From assembly GCA_964504135.1 (NCBI GenBank), contig CAZDCW010000003.1:1-64000 (forward strand): a stretch of DNA of 64,000 nucleotides, in the 5' to 3' direction. This DNA comes from JACPTG01 sp964504135 (GTDB lineage Archaea > Nanobdellota > Nanobdellia > Woesearchaeales > UBA10216). Position 1 is the first letter of the stretch. Each line of letters starts with the position of its first letter. Below, piece by piece: positions 49,235-56,845 of this stretch. The notes under the pieces are model-generated. The model was given only the letters and a program-made list of their open reading frames with translations. It was not told the origin of the DNA and searched no databases. The position numbers were made by a program, and so were the translations under genes.

Positions 49235-50319
49235 GCTCTTAGCAGTTCTTGGTAGAGTTCCAGGTGCCGTTTTATGTTCTCTTCTATGCTGAATTTCCTG
49301 GGCCTTGATTTGGCGTACTTTCCTTTGTGCACCTTTTCCACCGCGGCAGCGATTGATTCAGGGTTTCTGGGCTCTGCCAGCAGGTATTTTCCTGACACTA
49401 TCTCTGGAAGGGAGTTGATGCTGCTCGCCACAACAGGCTTTCCCATTGCGCAGGCCTCGGCAGCGACGTATCCAAAGCCTTCTGCAAGGCTTGGCACGAC
49501 GATGCAGTCAGCGGCTGCTATGTAGTCTGGAAGCCTTTCATGGCTGACTGGCGGTATCAATATGGCCCTGCTGCTTGCCTCAAGTATTTTCCTTACCCTT
49601 GAATACCTGTCACTGTAGTCTGGAGTTATGATAAAGACCCATTTTAGGTTTGCAATTTTTGCCTTTTCCACAGCCATGGCCGCATACTCTATTCCTTTGC
49701 TGGGCGCGGCCCGGCCATATGTCAGGCATACGAAGCTGTTTCCGAGGCCAAGCTGCTTTCTTAATTTCTCGCCTTTGTGCTTTCTCGGGTTGAAGTGCGA
49801 ATAGTCAACTCCGTTGTATATTACTGTTGAGTTTGGCTTTTTCAGCTGCCTTTTTGTTGATTCTGAAACGCATATATACCGGTCAAAGGGAATTCTGTAT
49901 ATGCACCATTCCATGAAATTAAGGATGGCTGCCTTTACCTCCCCGACATCAGTGTACTCTTTCCATTTGCCTGTCCACACCTCATGGACTGTTATCACCG
50001 CAGGCCTTCCGGAAAAAAGCGAGGCGATGAAGGCGGGTGCTGCTGATGCGAATGTGGTGGCGTGTATTATGTCAGCGTTCCTTGCGAGTGCAACAGCTTT
50101 TGGGATGCAGAGTATGGCGTACAGGTACCTGTTGGGCGCATCTATCCTGTGTATCTTTACGCCGTTAAGTACCTCATGGCTTTTGCTTCCTGGAACCTTC
50201 CTTGTCAGTACAGTTACCTGCTGTCCTTTTGCCACAAGCCCTTCTGCAAGGTTTTTGAACAGCGTTTCAGCTCCTCCCTTGAATGGCCAGTAGTTGTCGA
50301 GTATGAAGAGTATTTTCAT
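49231..50319 (-). CDS. Family 4 glycosyltransferase
   Basis: A 362-aa GT-B glycosyltransferase: glycine loop YWPFKGGAETLFKNLAEGL at the N-terminus, and donor-site motif LVPSLAEGFGYVAAEACAMG seen as VVPSLAEGFGYVAAEACAMG (E-x7-E). No membrane segment. ATG 50319 (MKILFILDN) is the natural start; the longer reading frame lacks family similarity. Likely adds a sugar to a lipid-linked or surface glycan; donor unknown. Confidence 0.9.
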   Translation of the reverse strand: MKILFILDNYWPFKGGAETLFKNLAEGLVAKGQQVTVLTRKVPGSKSHEVLNGVKIHRIDAPNRYLYAILCIPKAVALARNADIIHATTFASAAPAFIASLFSGRPAVITVHEVWTGKWKEYTDVGEVKAAILNFMEWCIYRIPFDRYICVSESTKRQLKKPNSTVIYNGVDYSHFNPRKHKGEKLRKQLGLGNSFVCLTYGRAAPSKGIEYAAMAVEKAKIANLKWVFIITPDYSDRYSRVRKILEASSRAILIPPVSHERLPDYIAAADCIVVPSLAEGFGYVAAEACAMGKPVVASSINSLPEIVSGKYLLAEPRNPESIAAAVEKVHKGKYAKSRPRKFSIEENIKRHLELYQELLRA

Positions 50320-50344
50320 CGCGTATGTGTCATAGAAGTAAGTC

Positions 50345-50500
50345 CTAGTCCCATAGCCTTCTTGCTTCATCCTTTAGCTCCTGGGCTGTCTTGTCTGTTT
50401 CCCAAAAAATCTGCTCAGGTCGGCTTTCATCCGGTTTTATTTTTGCTTCATATTTAACGTAACGTGCAGATAAATGTGGCCAATATTTAAGCTTTCGCAA
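50345..50500 (-). CDS. Possible small protein with unclear start, 51 aa
   Basis: The last ~36 codons read like a real charged helix protein (KYEAKIKPDESRPEQIFWET then DKTAQELKDEARRLWD). No ATG lies in frame near; TTG 50500 is the best start, but a TATA-like CTATAAAT sits just upstream of it, too close. It could be a decayed gene or an antitoxin-like remnant between the GT4 and AKR genes. Confidence 0.3.
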   Translation of the reverse strand: MRKLKYWPHLSARYVKYEAKIKPDESRPEQIFWETDKTAQELKDEARRLWD

Positions 50501-50534
50501 AAATTTATAGCTTGTGCAATAAAACAGGCCTCGT

Positions 50535-51347
50535 ATGAATATACGCTCATCTGTAACGCTTAACGACAGCAACAGGATGCCCTGGCTTGGCCTTGGCACT
50601 TGGAGAAGCCCGCCCGGAAAAGCCACAGAGCAGGCTGTTTTATGGGCTTTGGAGGCAGGTTACAGGCATGTAGATACCGCTGCAGTCTATGGCAATGAGC
50701 AGAGTGTTGGCGCAGCTGTGCAAAAAAGCGGCATTTCAAGGGACGAAATCTTCATAACGACCAAGCTGTGGAACGCCGGCCATTCCAATCCCCGAAAGGC
50801 GCTGCAGCAAAGCCTGAGTAGGCTCGGTATGGGTTATGTGGACCTTTACCTGATTCATTTCCCTGTAAGGCAGCGCCTCTCATCCTGGCGTGTCCTTGAG
50901 CAGCTCCAGAAAGACGGCCTGTGCAGGTCAATTGGCGTCAGCAACTTCACTGTCAGGCATCTAAAGGAGCTTCTGCCTTCTGCTAAGGTGATTCCTGCTG
51001 TGAACCAGGTTGAGTTCAACCCTTACCTCTATCAGAGTGGGCTTCATGGGTTCTGCACAAAAAATAAGGTCCAGCTTGAGGCCTACAGCCCCCTTGCCCA
51101 GGGCGAGAAGCTGACGGACCCTAAGCTCGTATCCCTTGCCGCCAAATACAGCCGTTCACCTGCCCAGATTCTTATCAGGTGGTGCCTCCAGAAGAGGCTT
51201 GTTGTTATTCCCAAATCAGTCCATAGGGAATTCATATTCCAGAATGCTGATGTCTTCGGCTTTAGCATAAAAAAGGAAGACCTGGTTTTGCTGGACAGCT
51301 TTGATGAGAACCTCCGCCTCTGCTGGGACCCGACTGATGCGCCGTGA
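50535..51347 (+). CDS. Aldo/keto reductase
   Basis: A 270-aa NADPH-dependent AKR barrel. Catalytic tetrad by motif: GYRHVDTAAVYGNE (Asp, Tyr), FITTKLWN (Lys) and YLIHFPV (His). Signature regions SIGVSNFTVRHLKEL and VIPKSVHREFIFQN (cofactor) are present. TTTATAG at about 50503-50509 lies 25 nt before the ATG. Similar to broad-specificity aldehyde reductases of the AKR5/YtbE type; substrate unknown. Confidence 0.93.
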   Translation: MNIRSSVTLNDSNRMPWLGLGTWRSPPGKATEQAVLWALEAGYRHVDTAAVYGNEQSVGAAVQKSGISRDEIFITTKLWNAGHSNPRKALQQSLSRLGMGYVDLYLIHFPVRQRLSSWRVLEQLQKDGLCRSIGVSNFTVRHLKELLPSAKVIPAVNQVEFNPYLYQSGLHGFCTKNKVQLEAYSPLAQGEKLTDPKLVSLAAKYSRSPAQILIRWCLQKRLVVIPKSVHREFIFQNADVFGFSIKKEDLVLLDSFDENLRLCWDPTDAP

Positions 51348-51349
51348 GT

Positions 51350-51708
51350 TTATTCTTCAGGGTTGTAGACTTTGAGGCCTTCCTTGGCAGCGGCGATGTT
51401 AAGGTTTTTGTCCGCCGAAATAAATTCCATTTGTTCTGTGGCATTTGTCAAAGCAGAGTAAAGGTGAATTGCATCATTGACGGTTAAATGGTGCTTTATA
51501 ATGTAATCAACGGCAAAGGTCATTGCCAATGAGGTTATTTCCGCCAGAATTATCAAATCGTTGTCAGTCAGGTCTCTTATGTCAGACGTGAACTCGCTTA
51601 TCGCCTCAGACACTTCTTTCGAAGTGAGGCTTTTGATTCTTCCCAGCTTATCGAATGCAGATATTACCTCTCCTATGAGCAGTATTGAGGAGGCTAGTTT
51701 ATTTGCAT
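51350..51708 (-). pseudogene. VapC-like PIN toxin lacking its N-terminus
   Basis: The frame reads ASSILLIGEVISAFDKLGRI ... LTVNDAIHLYSALTNATEQM, FISADKNLNIAAAKEGLKVY, matching PIN ribonuclease domains from the first third to the end, with the last two acidic catalytic positions kept (NDAIH, ADKN). The N-terminal strand with the first catalytic Asp is missing: the frame runs into the end of the antitoxin gene without an ATG. GTG 51613 would give an 87-aa product. Probably a deletion-damaged toxin, though a non-standard start cannot be excluded. Confidence 0.55.
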
Positions 51709-51924
51709 AAGCGTCCCGGATAATGTCGTTCCTGCCTTTTTGCTCGCCCTGGCAAGATTTCTCCTGACGTTTGCCTTTTCGCTCCCTGTTATATGGTACT
51801 TTAGGGCGAGCTGCCTGATTGCGTCCCTGACTACTTCAGACTGGGACTTGTACAGTCCTGTCCTTAGTATTTCGCGGGCCAGGCCCTGGAGTTCCTTTGT
51901 GACTTCAGCAGTAAGGGTTGCCAT
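51694..51924 (-). CDS. Ribbon-helix-helix antitoxin (CopG/VapB-like)
   Basis: A 76-aa protein with an N-terminal ribbon-helix-helix pattern (TLTAEVTKELQGLAREILRT then SQSEVVRDAIRQLALKY), basic afterwards. Such antitoxins bind their own promoter and their toxin. The following PIN gene appears truncated, so this may be an orphan antitoxin. The C-terminal codons overlap the truncated toxin frame. The upstream 172 nt hold a short CACGAAG element and GT-rich motif. Confidence 0.75.
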   Translation of the reverse strand: MATLTAEVTKELQGLAREILRTGLYKSQSEVVRDAIRQLALKYHITGSEKANVRRNLARASKKAGTTLSGTLMQIN

Positions 51925-52008
51925 TTTTTTTTCTAACAGCCTGCTGTTAGTTGCAAAATATAAACTTTGCGGTTTTATCTGGGCTAACTCAGAGTTTCAG
52001 TTCTCTTG

Positions 52009-52075
52009 CAGTACACGAAGAGTTAGCCTGCTACAAAGAGTTGACTACAAACCACCAACCATTAACTACACACAA
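52009..52075. repeat. Short CACGAAG element plus GT-rich motif (apparent empty site)
   Basis: CAGTACACGAAGAGTTAGCC, TGCTACAAAGAGTT, G, ACTACAAACCACCAACCA, TTAACTAC. The same sequence occurs at 56648-56849, but there the double-hairpin copy 3 stands between GAGTT and ACTACAAACC. This locus therefore looks like the unoccupied form. It follows the DUF2304 gene stop in the gene's sense. Confidence 0.8.
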
Positions 52076-52096
52076 TTAACTGCCACAAACCACTGC

Positions 52097-52438
52097 CTAC
52101 TTCTCCCTCTTCCTCGCCTCTTCTATGGCCAGCTTCCTGACCAGTTCCTCTACCTTGCGCTGGGTTTTCACGGTTATTATGTTTGAGTGGAACACCGCTC
52201 CTGTGAGGAGCATGAAGCCAGCTATTATGAGGAGGTCCATCTTTCTGCTTATGTTGAGGGTTCTTATAAGGGGGTTTAGTATTTCAGGCGCAAGGCTTAT
52301 TACCGAGAATCCCAGCGCAAGCACTGTCCAGAATGCCCACTCGTTTATGGTCAGTTCCTTTCTCTTGTAGTTCATGAAGGCGAGGTACATCAGGAACAGC
52401 CCGAACAGCGCTCCGAGTATTTGTATTATGAGTACCAT
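52097..52438 (-). CDS. DUF2304 small membrane protein
   Basis: A 113-aa protein with three hydrophobic segments and a charged helical tail (QRKVEELVRKLAIEEARKRE). The segment ELTINEWAFWTVLALGFSVI and the SLAPEILNPL turn are typical of DUF2304, which is commonly encoded next to polyprenyl-phosphate glycosyltransferases. Here it starts 1 nt after such a GT2 gene, the third gene of the AglB operon. It probably assists or anchors the glycosyltransferase. Confidence 0.85.
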   Translation of the reverse strand: MVLIIQILGALFGLFLMYLAFMNYKRKELTINEWAFWTVLALGFSVISLAPEILNPLIRTLNISRKMDLLIIAGFMLLTGAVFHSNIITVKTQRKVEELVRKLAIEEARKREK

Positions 52439-52439
52439 T

Positions 52440-53099
52440 TTAGCGTGTGAATTTCCACCATATCATCTGCGCCACTATTGATATTCCGTCCATTACTGTG
52501 GTGCCCTTGTATTTGTCCACGTATATCGTTTTTACAGGCACCTGCTGGAATTTTATCCTGTGCTTTCCTGTGAGGGCTATCATTTCTGACTCTACGCTGT
52601 AGTCTGTGGCCTTCCATCGTATCTTCTGGTAGGCTTCCTTTTTAAAGGCTCTGTATCCGCATTGCGTGTCGTTTATTCTCATGTGGAACAGCATCCTGAC
52701 TGCTGTGCCTATGAACCAGTTCCCGAATCTGAATACAAGGGGCATTTCTCCTCCAAGCCTTCTGTATCCGAATACCATGTCCGCACCTTCAAGTGCCTTG
52801 ATGAAGTGCGGGATTTCCTCTGGGTCGTGCTGGGTGTCCGAGTCCAGCAATATGATTGCGTCAGCGCCTTGCATGACTGCGTAGTCGCAGCCTGTCTTGA
52901 GGGCTGCTCCCTTGCCGAGGTTTATTAGGTGCCTTAGCACCGCAACCCCTGCTTTTTGCGCCTCTTCTGCTGTTGCGTCCCTGCTTCCATCGTCAACTAC
53001 TATTATCCGCCGCGGGTCTATCTGTTTTTTTGTCTTTATGATTACTTCTGTGATGTGCTTCTGCTCGTTGTAGGCCGGGATTACAGCGAATGCGTTCAT
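52440..53099 (-). CDS. Family 2 glycosyltransferase, dolichol-phosphate sugar synthase-like
   Basis: A 219-aa soluble GT-A enzyme: FAVIPAYNEQKHITEVI, VVDDGSRDATAEEA, metal site ILLDSDTQHDPEEI, and the C-terminal FKKEAYQKIRWKATDYSVES. Lacks the membrane helices of the 2562-3443 paralogue; DUF2304 may provide them. Overlaps the AglB-FKBP stop by 4 nt. Likely loads the dolichol carrier used for N-glycosylation. Confidence 0.9.
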   Translation of the reverse strand: MNAFAVIPAYNEQKHITEVIIKTKKQIDPRRIIVVDDGSRDATAEEAQKAGVAVLRHLINLGKGAALKTGCDYAVMQGADAIILLDSDTQHDPEEIPHFIKALEGADMVFGYRRLGGEMPLVFRFGNWFIGTAVRMLFHMRINDTQCGYRAFKKEAYQKIRWKATDYSVESEMIALTGKHRIKFQQVPVKTIYVDKYKGTTVMDGISIVAQMIWWKFTR

Positions 53100-56000
53100 C
53101 TTATCTTTTCTATCCTGAACCTGAAGAATAGCGTCTTGTTGCCCAGCGGGTGCTTGTCCGGCTCTGTCCCGTATGCCTTTTCCGGGCTTATCCTGGCGGT
53201 CTTTTCCTCGCCGGCCTTCATTCCAGTCATCTGCTCTTCAAGGCCAGGTATTATTTCTGATTTGCCCATTGTGAAGGTGAAGGGCGCTGAGTCTTCACCG
53301 AATGGCTGGTCTTTTGTTATGTTGCGGCTGTCCCAGTTGTATATTGAGCTGTCAAACACAGTCCCGTCCTCCAGGTATCCTATGTAGTTGAATGTCACGC
53401 TGTCCTGCGGCCCTACACTTTCCTTTGTTGTCAGCTCTGATTTTGTGTGCATCTCCCCGCCTTTCCAGTCCACTCTGTATACGTATATTTCCGCTCCTGT
53501 TATGCTTCTCTGGTATGTGAGGAGCTTGAAGTGCCTTAGGCTGTGGCCTTTCATGAAGAACATCCTTGTGAACATGCTTGCGTTCAGCTCTGGCGCTGCC
53601 ATTACCATCCTGTAATTGTCGCCTTCGGGTATTATTGTCGCGGCCCAGTCTATGCCTACGTTTTCAGAGTGGGATTTCTGCTCAACCCCTTTTTCCGTAG
53701 CTATTGCCACCGCCCTCAGGTTCTTTGGCTCCTGGCCCTCAAGCAGGAGCACTGCGTCGTTTGCTGAGAAATTTATTGCAGGGACTATGTTCAGTCTCCT
53801 TCCACCGCCTGCGTCCAGGCCTATGGTGTCGCATATTCCTGTTTTTCCGTCGCAGTTCAGTATTTGTCCGTAGCTTGGCCAGGGGCTTATCCATGTGTTT
53901 CCCTGTGCGTCATTCATGGCCTGGATGTCGTAGTAGGTTTGCTCTGCCTGTTCACTTGTGTAGTTGAGCTTGCTCTGCATTTCTGCTATTGCCTCTTCTG
54001 CGGGCTTTTCCCGCAGCCTGTTCCATATGTATGCCTTTTCAAAGTCCCATGAGCCGAAGTGCGCCCATACTCCTGATTTTCCTATCATGTCTTCTGATGC
54101 TATGAAGAAGGCTTCCGGAGGCTCGCAGTGTGTGTATTTTAGCACTGCCTCTGCCTGCCCGGCAGTCATCCCGTATTTCTGCCTGAGCTTTTTGCCTGCC
54201 GCCTCCCTGTCGTCCTTGAATACGCTGTAAAGTATGCCTATTGACATGAGGGTGTCGTTTCCGTTTGCCTTCTGGACTTCCTCGAATGCGTTGTTGCCCC
54301 CGCAGTCAAGCATCCTTAGTATGCCTACAGCCATTTCCTCATCGTCAGTTTTTAGTATCTGCCCTACCCAGTGTGCCTGCGGGCTTCCCTGGGTTGTGCC
54401 GTCAAATGTCACAGGCCTTTCGGCGAGCGCCTTGAAGTGGTGCCCGAAGTCCCACCAGCTGGTTATTATCGCTGTCCTGTTTGAGTTGTCCCTTATTGCA
54501 GCCAGTGAGTTGTACCATGCGTCGTTTATTATTGGCACGTCCTGTTTTGCTATGCTTATAGAGACCGCCCATGCGTTGGATGGCACCATTACAAGGACAA
54601 GCAGCAGCGCGAATACGGTTACGGATGCTATTGTCCGTTGGATTTTCAGGTCAGTTGTCAGCGAGTGCTCCAGCCTCTTGTGTATGAACCCTATGGCGAC
54701 TCCGAAGGCTATTGCGAATGCAGGCACGAGCAGCATTACAAACCTTATTCCCTTGGTGCTGGCATACATTGTCACTATGAACCATATTATCAGCAGCGCG
54801 GCCACTCTCATGTCTATTGGCTCGTGCATTATTCCGGCATAGAGTGTCCGGGCCAGTATTGGCAGGCTGAGGAGTATGAGGAACCATTCCTGCACAAGTT
54901 CGCCTCTCATCAGCAGGAGGATAAGCCAGTATGCTGCTGAGCCCAGTATGAACATCCATTCCTGCCAGTCCACCCTCTTCTTGGTCATGCTTATCATTAT
55001 TCCCAGGAGGGCTGTGAAGAAGAATACAGGGCCGCCCACGTTGTTCATTATGTCGTTGATGCCGCCCTCGTTTAGTTCTGCCACGGTTGTAAGCACGTTT
55101 GGGAAAAGGCTTTCCATGACAGGCGCCTTTATCCTGGTGAATGCCAGCGAGCCTATCGGGCTGAGTATGAAGGTGTCAAGGCCTGAAAGCAGGCTTACGA
55201 ATATCCCGGAGAACAGTATGAACATTAAGGTTACTGTTAGCGCTGTTTTTACCTCATGGGTGAACAAATTCCCGATTCCTTTTGCAATCTGCTTTCTGTT
55301 TGCAAGGATTATGTAGCCGAAGTATACTGCTGATGCTGCAAGCAGGAAGTTGTATATGAACCACCATCCTCCCCATATTCTTGAGAATAGGCCCATGCTC
55401 AGGCCTGCAAGGAAGGTCAGGGCAGTTTGCCATTTCAGGCTTTTGGACTCGATGGCCATGAGGAAGAGGAATGCGGTGAGCACAGAGAAGAACAGTACCC
55501 ATGTGTCAGAGTCCCCATGTCCGAAGAGGCTTCTTGAAAGCGCGGATGGGTTGAGCGCCATCAGCAGGCCTGCAAAAAGCCCTCCTACATCTCCTGCTAT
55601 TCTTCTGCAGATGAAGAACACTATTACAGCCGCGAGGGCTGCTATTATTACAGGGTAAAGCATCTCCGCGTACATTAGTGTCATTCCCGGGTTGAATATC
55701 CTGAGAATCCTGTAGAATAGGGCTATGGAGTATGGGTGGAAAGTATCTTCCGGCTCTACATATCTTCCTTCTGGCGCCAGCTGGAATGTGTCGTAGCTTC
55801 TCCCGTTTTTTATAGTGTCGCCGGGGTAGCCGTGGTCAACTATGTTTCTTGCGTACCTGAACCAGTAGTAGGGGTCTATGTCAGGCATGTATGCATTTCC
55901 CTGGTCGTCCAGGTAGAATGTTTTGAAGTATTCTGCTGTCTGCTGGACTTGCTGTTTGATGTTTGCTGACTGGCCTGCGTATTGCCCTGTCCTGAATGCG

Positions 56001-56560
56001 TATTCTCCTTTTTTCAGGGCCTCGTTGAAGTCCTTGTCTATGAGCTCGTTCTTCTGCCTGTCCGGAAGGTTCGGGTACTGTGCCAGGATTGACTGCTCGA
56101 TGTCAGCCCTTAGGAATCCGTATGTGCTTTGCTTTGCCCAGTCTTCGGCGTACAGCATTTGGCCGGGAAGCATCCTTACATATGCGGCTGCCGCGGCTAT
56201 TATTATGATGGCCGCCACAATGAGCAGCTGCCTGCTGTTTTTATGGAAGAATCCTGATATGGCTTGGGTGTCAAGGCTTAGCTCGTCCTCATCCTGCGGG
56301 GCTTTTTCACGGTGTGCCTTTGGGCCTTGCTTGAAGAGGCCTTTTAATTTTCCAAATGTTTCGCCTATGCTGACCTCATCTTCAGCATCTTCATGTGCTG
56401 CTTCATGCTTTTTGTGGTGTTCGTGCTCTGGCCGCTGTTCGTGCTGCTCTGCTTTCTCTTCCTTGTGATGTTCTTCCTTGCCTGGCTGCCCTTCCTTCTT
56501 TTTTCCGAATGGCCACATCTTGCCAAGGTCTATGTCGAGGTCGTCTTCCTTTTCATCCAT
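53096..56560 (-). CDS. aglB: STT3/AglB oligosaccharyltransferase fused to an FKBP domain
   Basis: A 1154-aa protein. Residues 1-105 are charged and His/Glu/Lys-rich (KEEHHKEEKAEQHEQ...). About 13 membrane helices follow, with the first-loop catalytic motif NAYMPDIDPYYWFRYARN (about 224-240) and LFGHGDSDTWVLFF. Next is the lumenal domain with WWDFG in TSWWDFGHHFKALAER (about 697, consensus WWDYG). The last ~115 residues are an FKBP prolyl isomerase: VTFNYIGYLEDGTVFDSSIY, then FTMGKSEIIPGLEEQMTGMK and ISPEKAYG. ATG 56560 (not TTG 56569) follows a TATA at about 56591-56600. The FKBP would lie outside the cell, beside new glycoproteins. Confidence 0.93.
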   Translation of the reverse strand: MDEKEDDLDIDLGKMWPFGKKKEGQPGKEEHHKEEKAEQHEQRPEHEHHKKHEAAHEDAEDEVSIGETFGKLKGLFKQGPKAHREKAPQDEDELSLDTQAISGFFHKNSRQLLIVAAIIIIAAAAAYVRMLPGQMLYAEDWAKQSTYGFLRADIEQSILAQYPNLPDRQKNELIDKDFNEALKKGEYAFRTGQYAGQSANIKQQVQQTAEYFKTFYLDDQGNAYMPDIDPYYWFRYARNIVDHGYPGDTIKNGRSYDTFQLAPEGRYVEPEDTFHPYSIALFYRILRIFNPGMTLMYAEMLYPVIIAALAAVIVFFICRRIAGDVGGLFAGLLMALNPSALSRSLFGHGDSDTWVLFFSVLTAFLFLMAIESKSLKWQTALTFLAGLSMGLFSRIWGGWWFIYNFLLAASAVYFGYIILANRKQIAKGIGNLFTHEVKTALTVTLMFILFSGIFVSLLSGLDTFILSPIGSLAFTRIKAPVMESLFPNVLTTVAELNEGGINDIMNNVGGPVFFFTALLGIMISMTKKRVDWQEWMFILGSAAYWLILLLMRGELVQEWFLILLSLPILARTLYAGIMHEPIDMRVAALLIIWFIVTMYASTKGIRFVMLLVPAFAIAFGVAIGFIHKRLEHSLTTDLKIQRTIASVTVFALLLVLVMVPSNAWAVSISIAKQDVPIINDAWYNSLAAIRDNSNRTAIITSWWDFGHHFKALAERPVTFDGTTQGSPQAHWVGQILKTDDEEMAVGILRMLDCGGNNAFEEVQKANGNDTLMSIGILYSVFKDDREAAGKKLRQKYGMTAGQAEAVLKYTHCEPPEAFFIASEDMIGKSGVWAHFGSWDFEKAYIWNRLREKPAEEAIAEMQSKLNYTSEQAEQTYYDIQAMNDAQGNTWISPWPSYGQILNCDGKTGICDTIGLDAGGGRRLNIVPAINFSANDAVLLLEGQEPKNLRAVAIATEKGVEQKSHSENVGIDWAATIIPEGDNYRMVMAAPELNASMFTRMFFMKGHSLRHFKLLTYQRSITGAEIYVYRVDWKGGEMHTKSELTTKESVGPQDSVTFNYIGYLEDGTVFDSSIYNWDSRNITKDQPFGEDSAPFTFTMGKSEIIPGLEEQMTGMKAGEEKTARISPEKAYGTEPDKHPLGNKTLFFRFRIEKIR

Positions 56561-56647
56561 TTTTCCCAACTTCCGGGCAGAACCCGGGTCTATATATAAA
56601 GATTGTTGTGGCTGTTTTTCCCCCCTTTGTATTGTAAACGAAGAGGC

Positions 56648-56673
56648 CAGTACACGAAGAGTTAGCCTGCTAC
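56648..56673 (+). repeat. Short CACGAAG element beside double-hairpin copy 3
   Basis: CAGTACACGAAGAGTTAGCC then TGCTAC, identical to 52009-52034. It is followed by AAAGAGTT and then the double-hairpin element; after that element the flanking ACTACAAACCACC resumes at 56824. The 285-nt gap between the aglB and GGR genes otherwise holds only the aglB promoter. Confidence 0.85.
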
Positions 56674-56681
56674 AAAGAGTT

Positions 56682-56823
56682 ATCGTAAATTGCGTTAATT
56701 AGTGCAAAATTTGCGTGCAATTCCCAAATTAAGCATTGCTTAATTGGGCCCAATCACCGCAGTGATTTGGGTACGAGATTAGAATTGCGCATATCCATCA
56801 ACTAATCAGCGCAATTCTCTATA
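56682..56823. repeat. Double-hairpin element, copy 3, carrying a nested palindromic insertion
   Basis: Same plan as copy 1 (GTAAATTGCG, 21-nt loop, then GCAATT...TACGAGATTAG, arm B GAATTGCGC...GCGCAATTC, CTATA). Between GCAATT and TACGAG lie 49 extra bases made of two further hairpins: CCCAAATTAAGC-ATT-GCTTAATTGGG and CCCAATCAC-CGCA-GTGATTTGGG. Without them the element is 93 bp, exactly as copy 1. Confidence 0.9.
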
Positions 56824-56845
56824 ACTACAAACCACCAACCACTAA

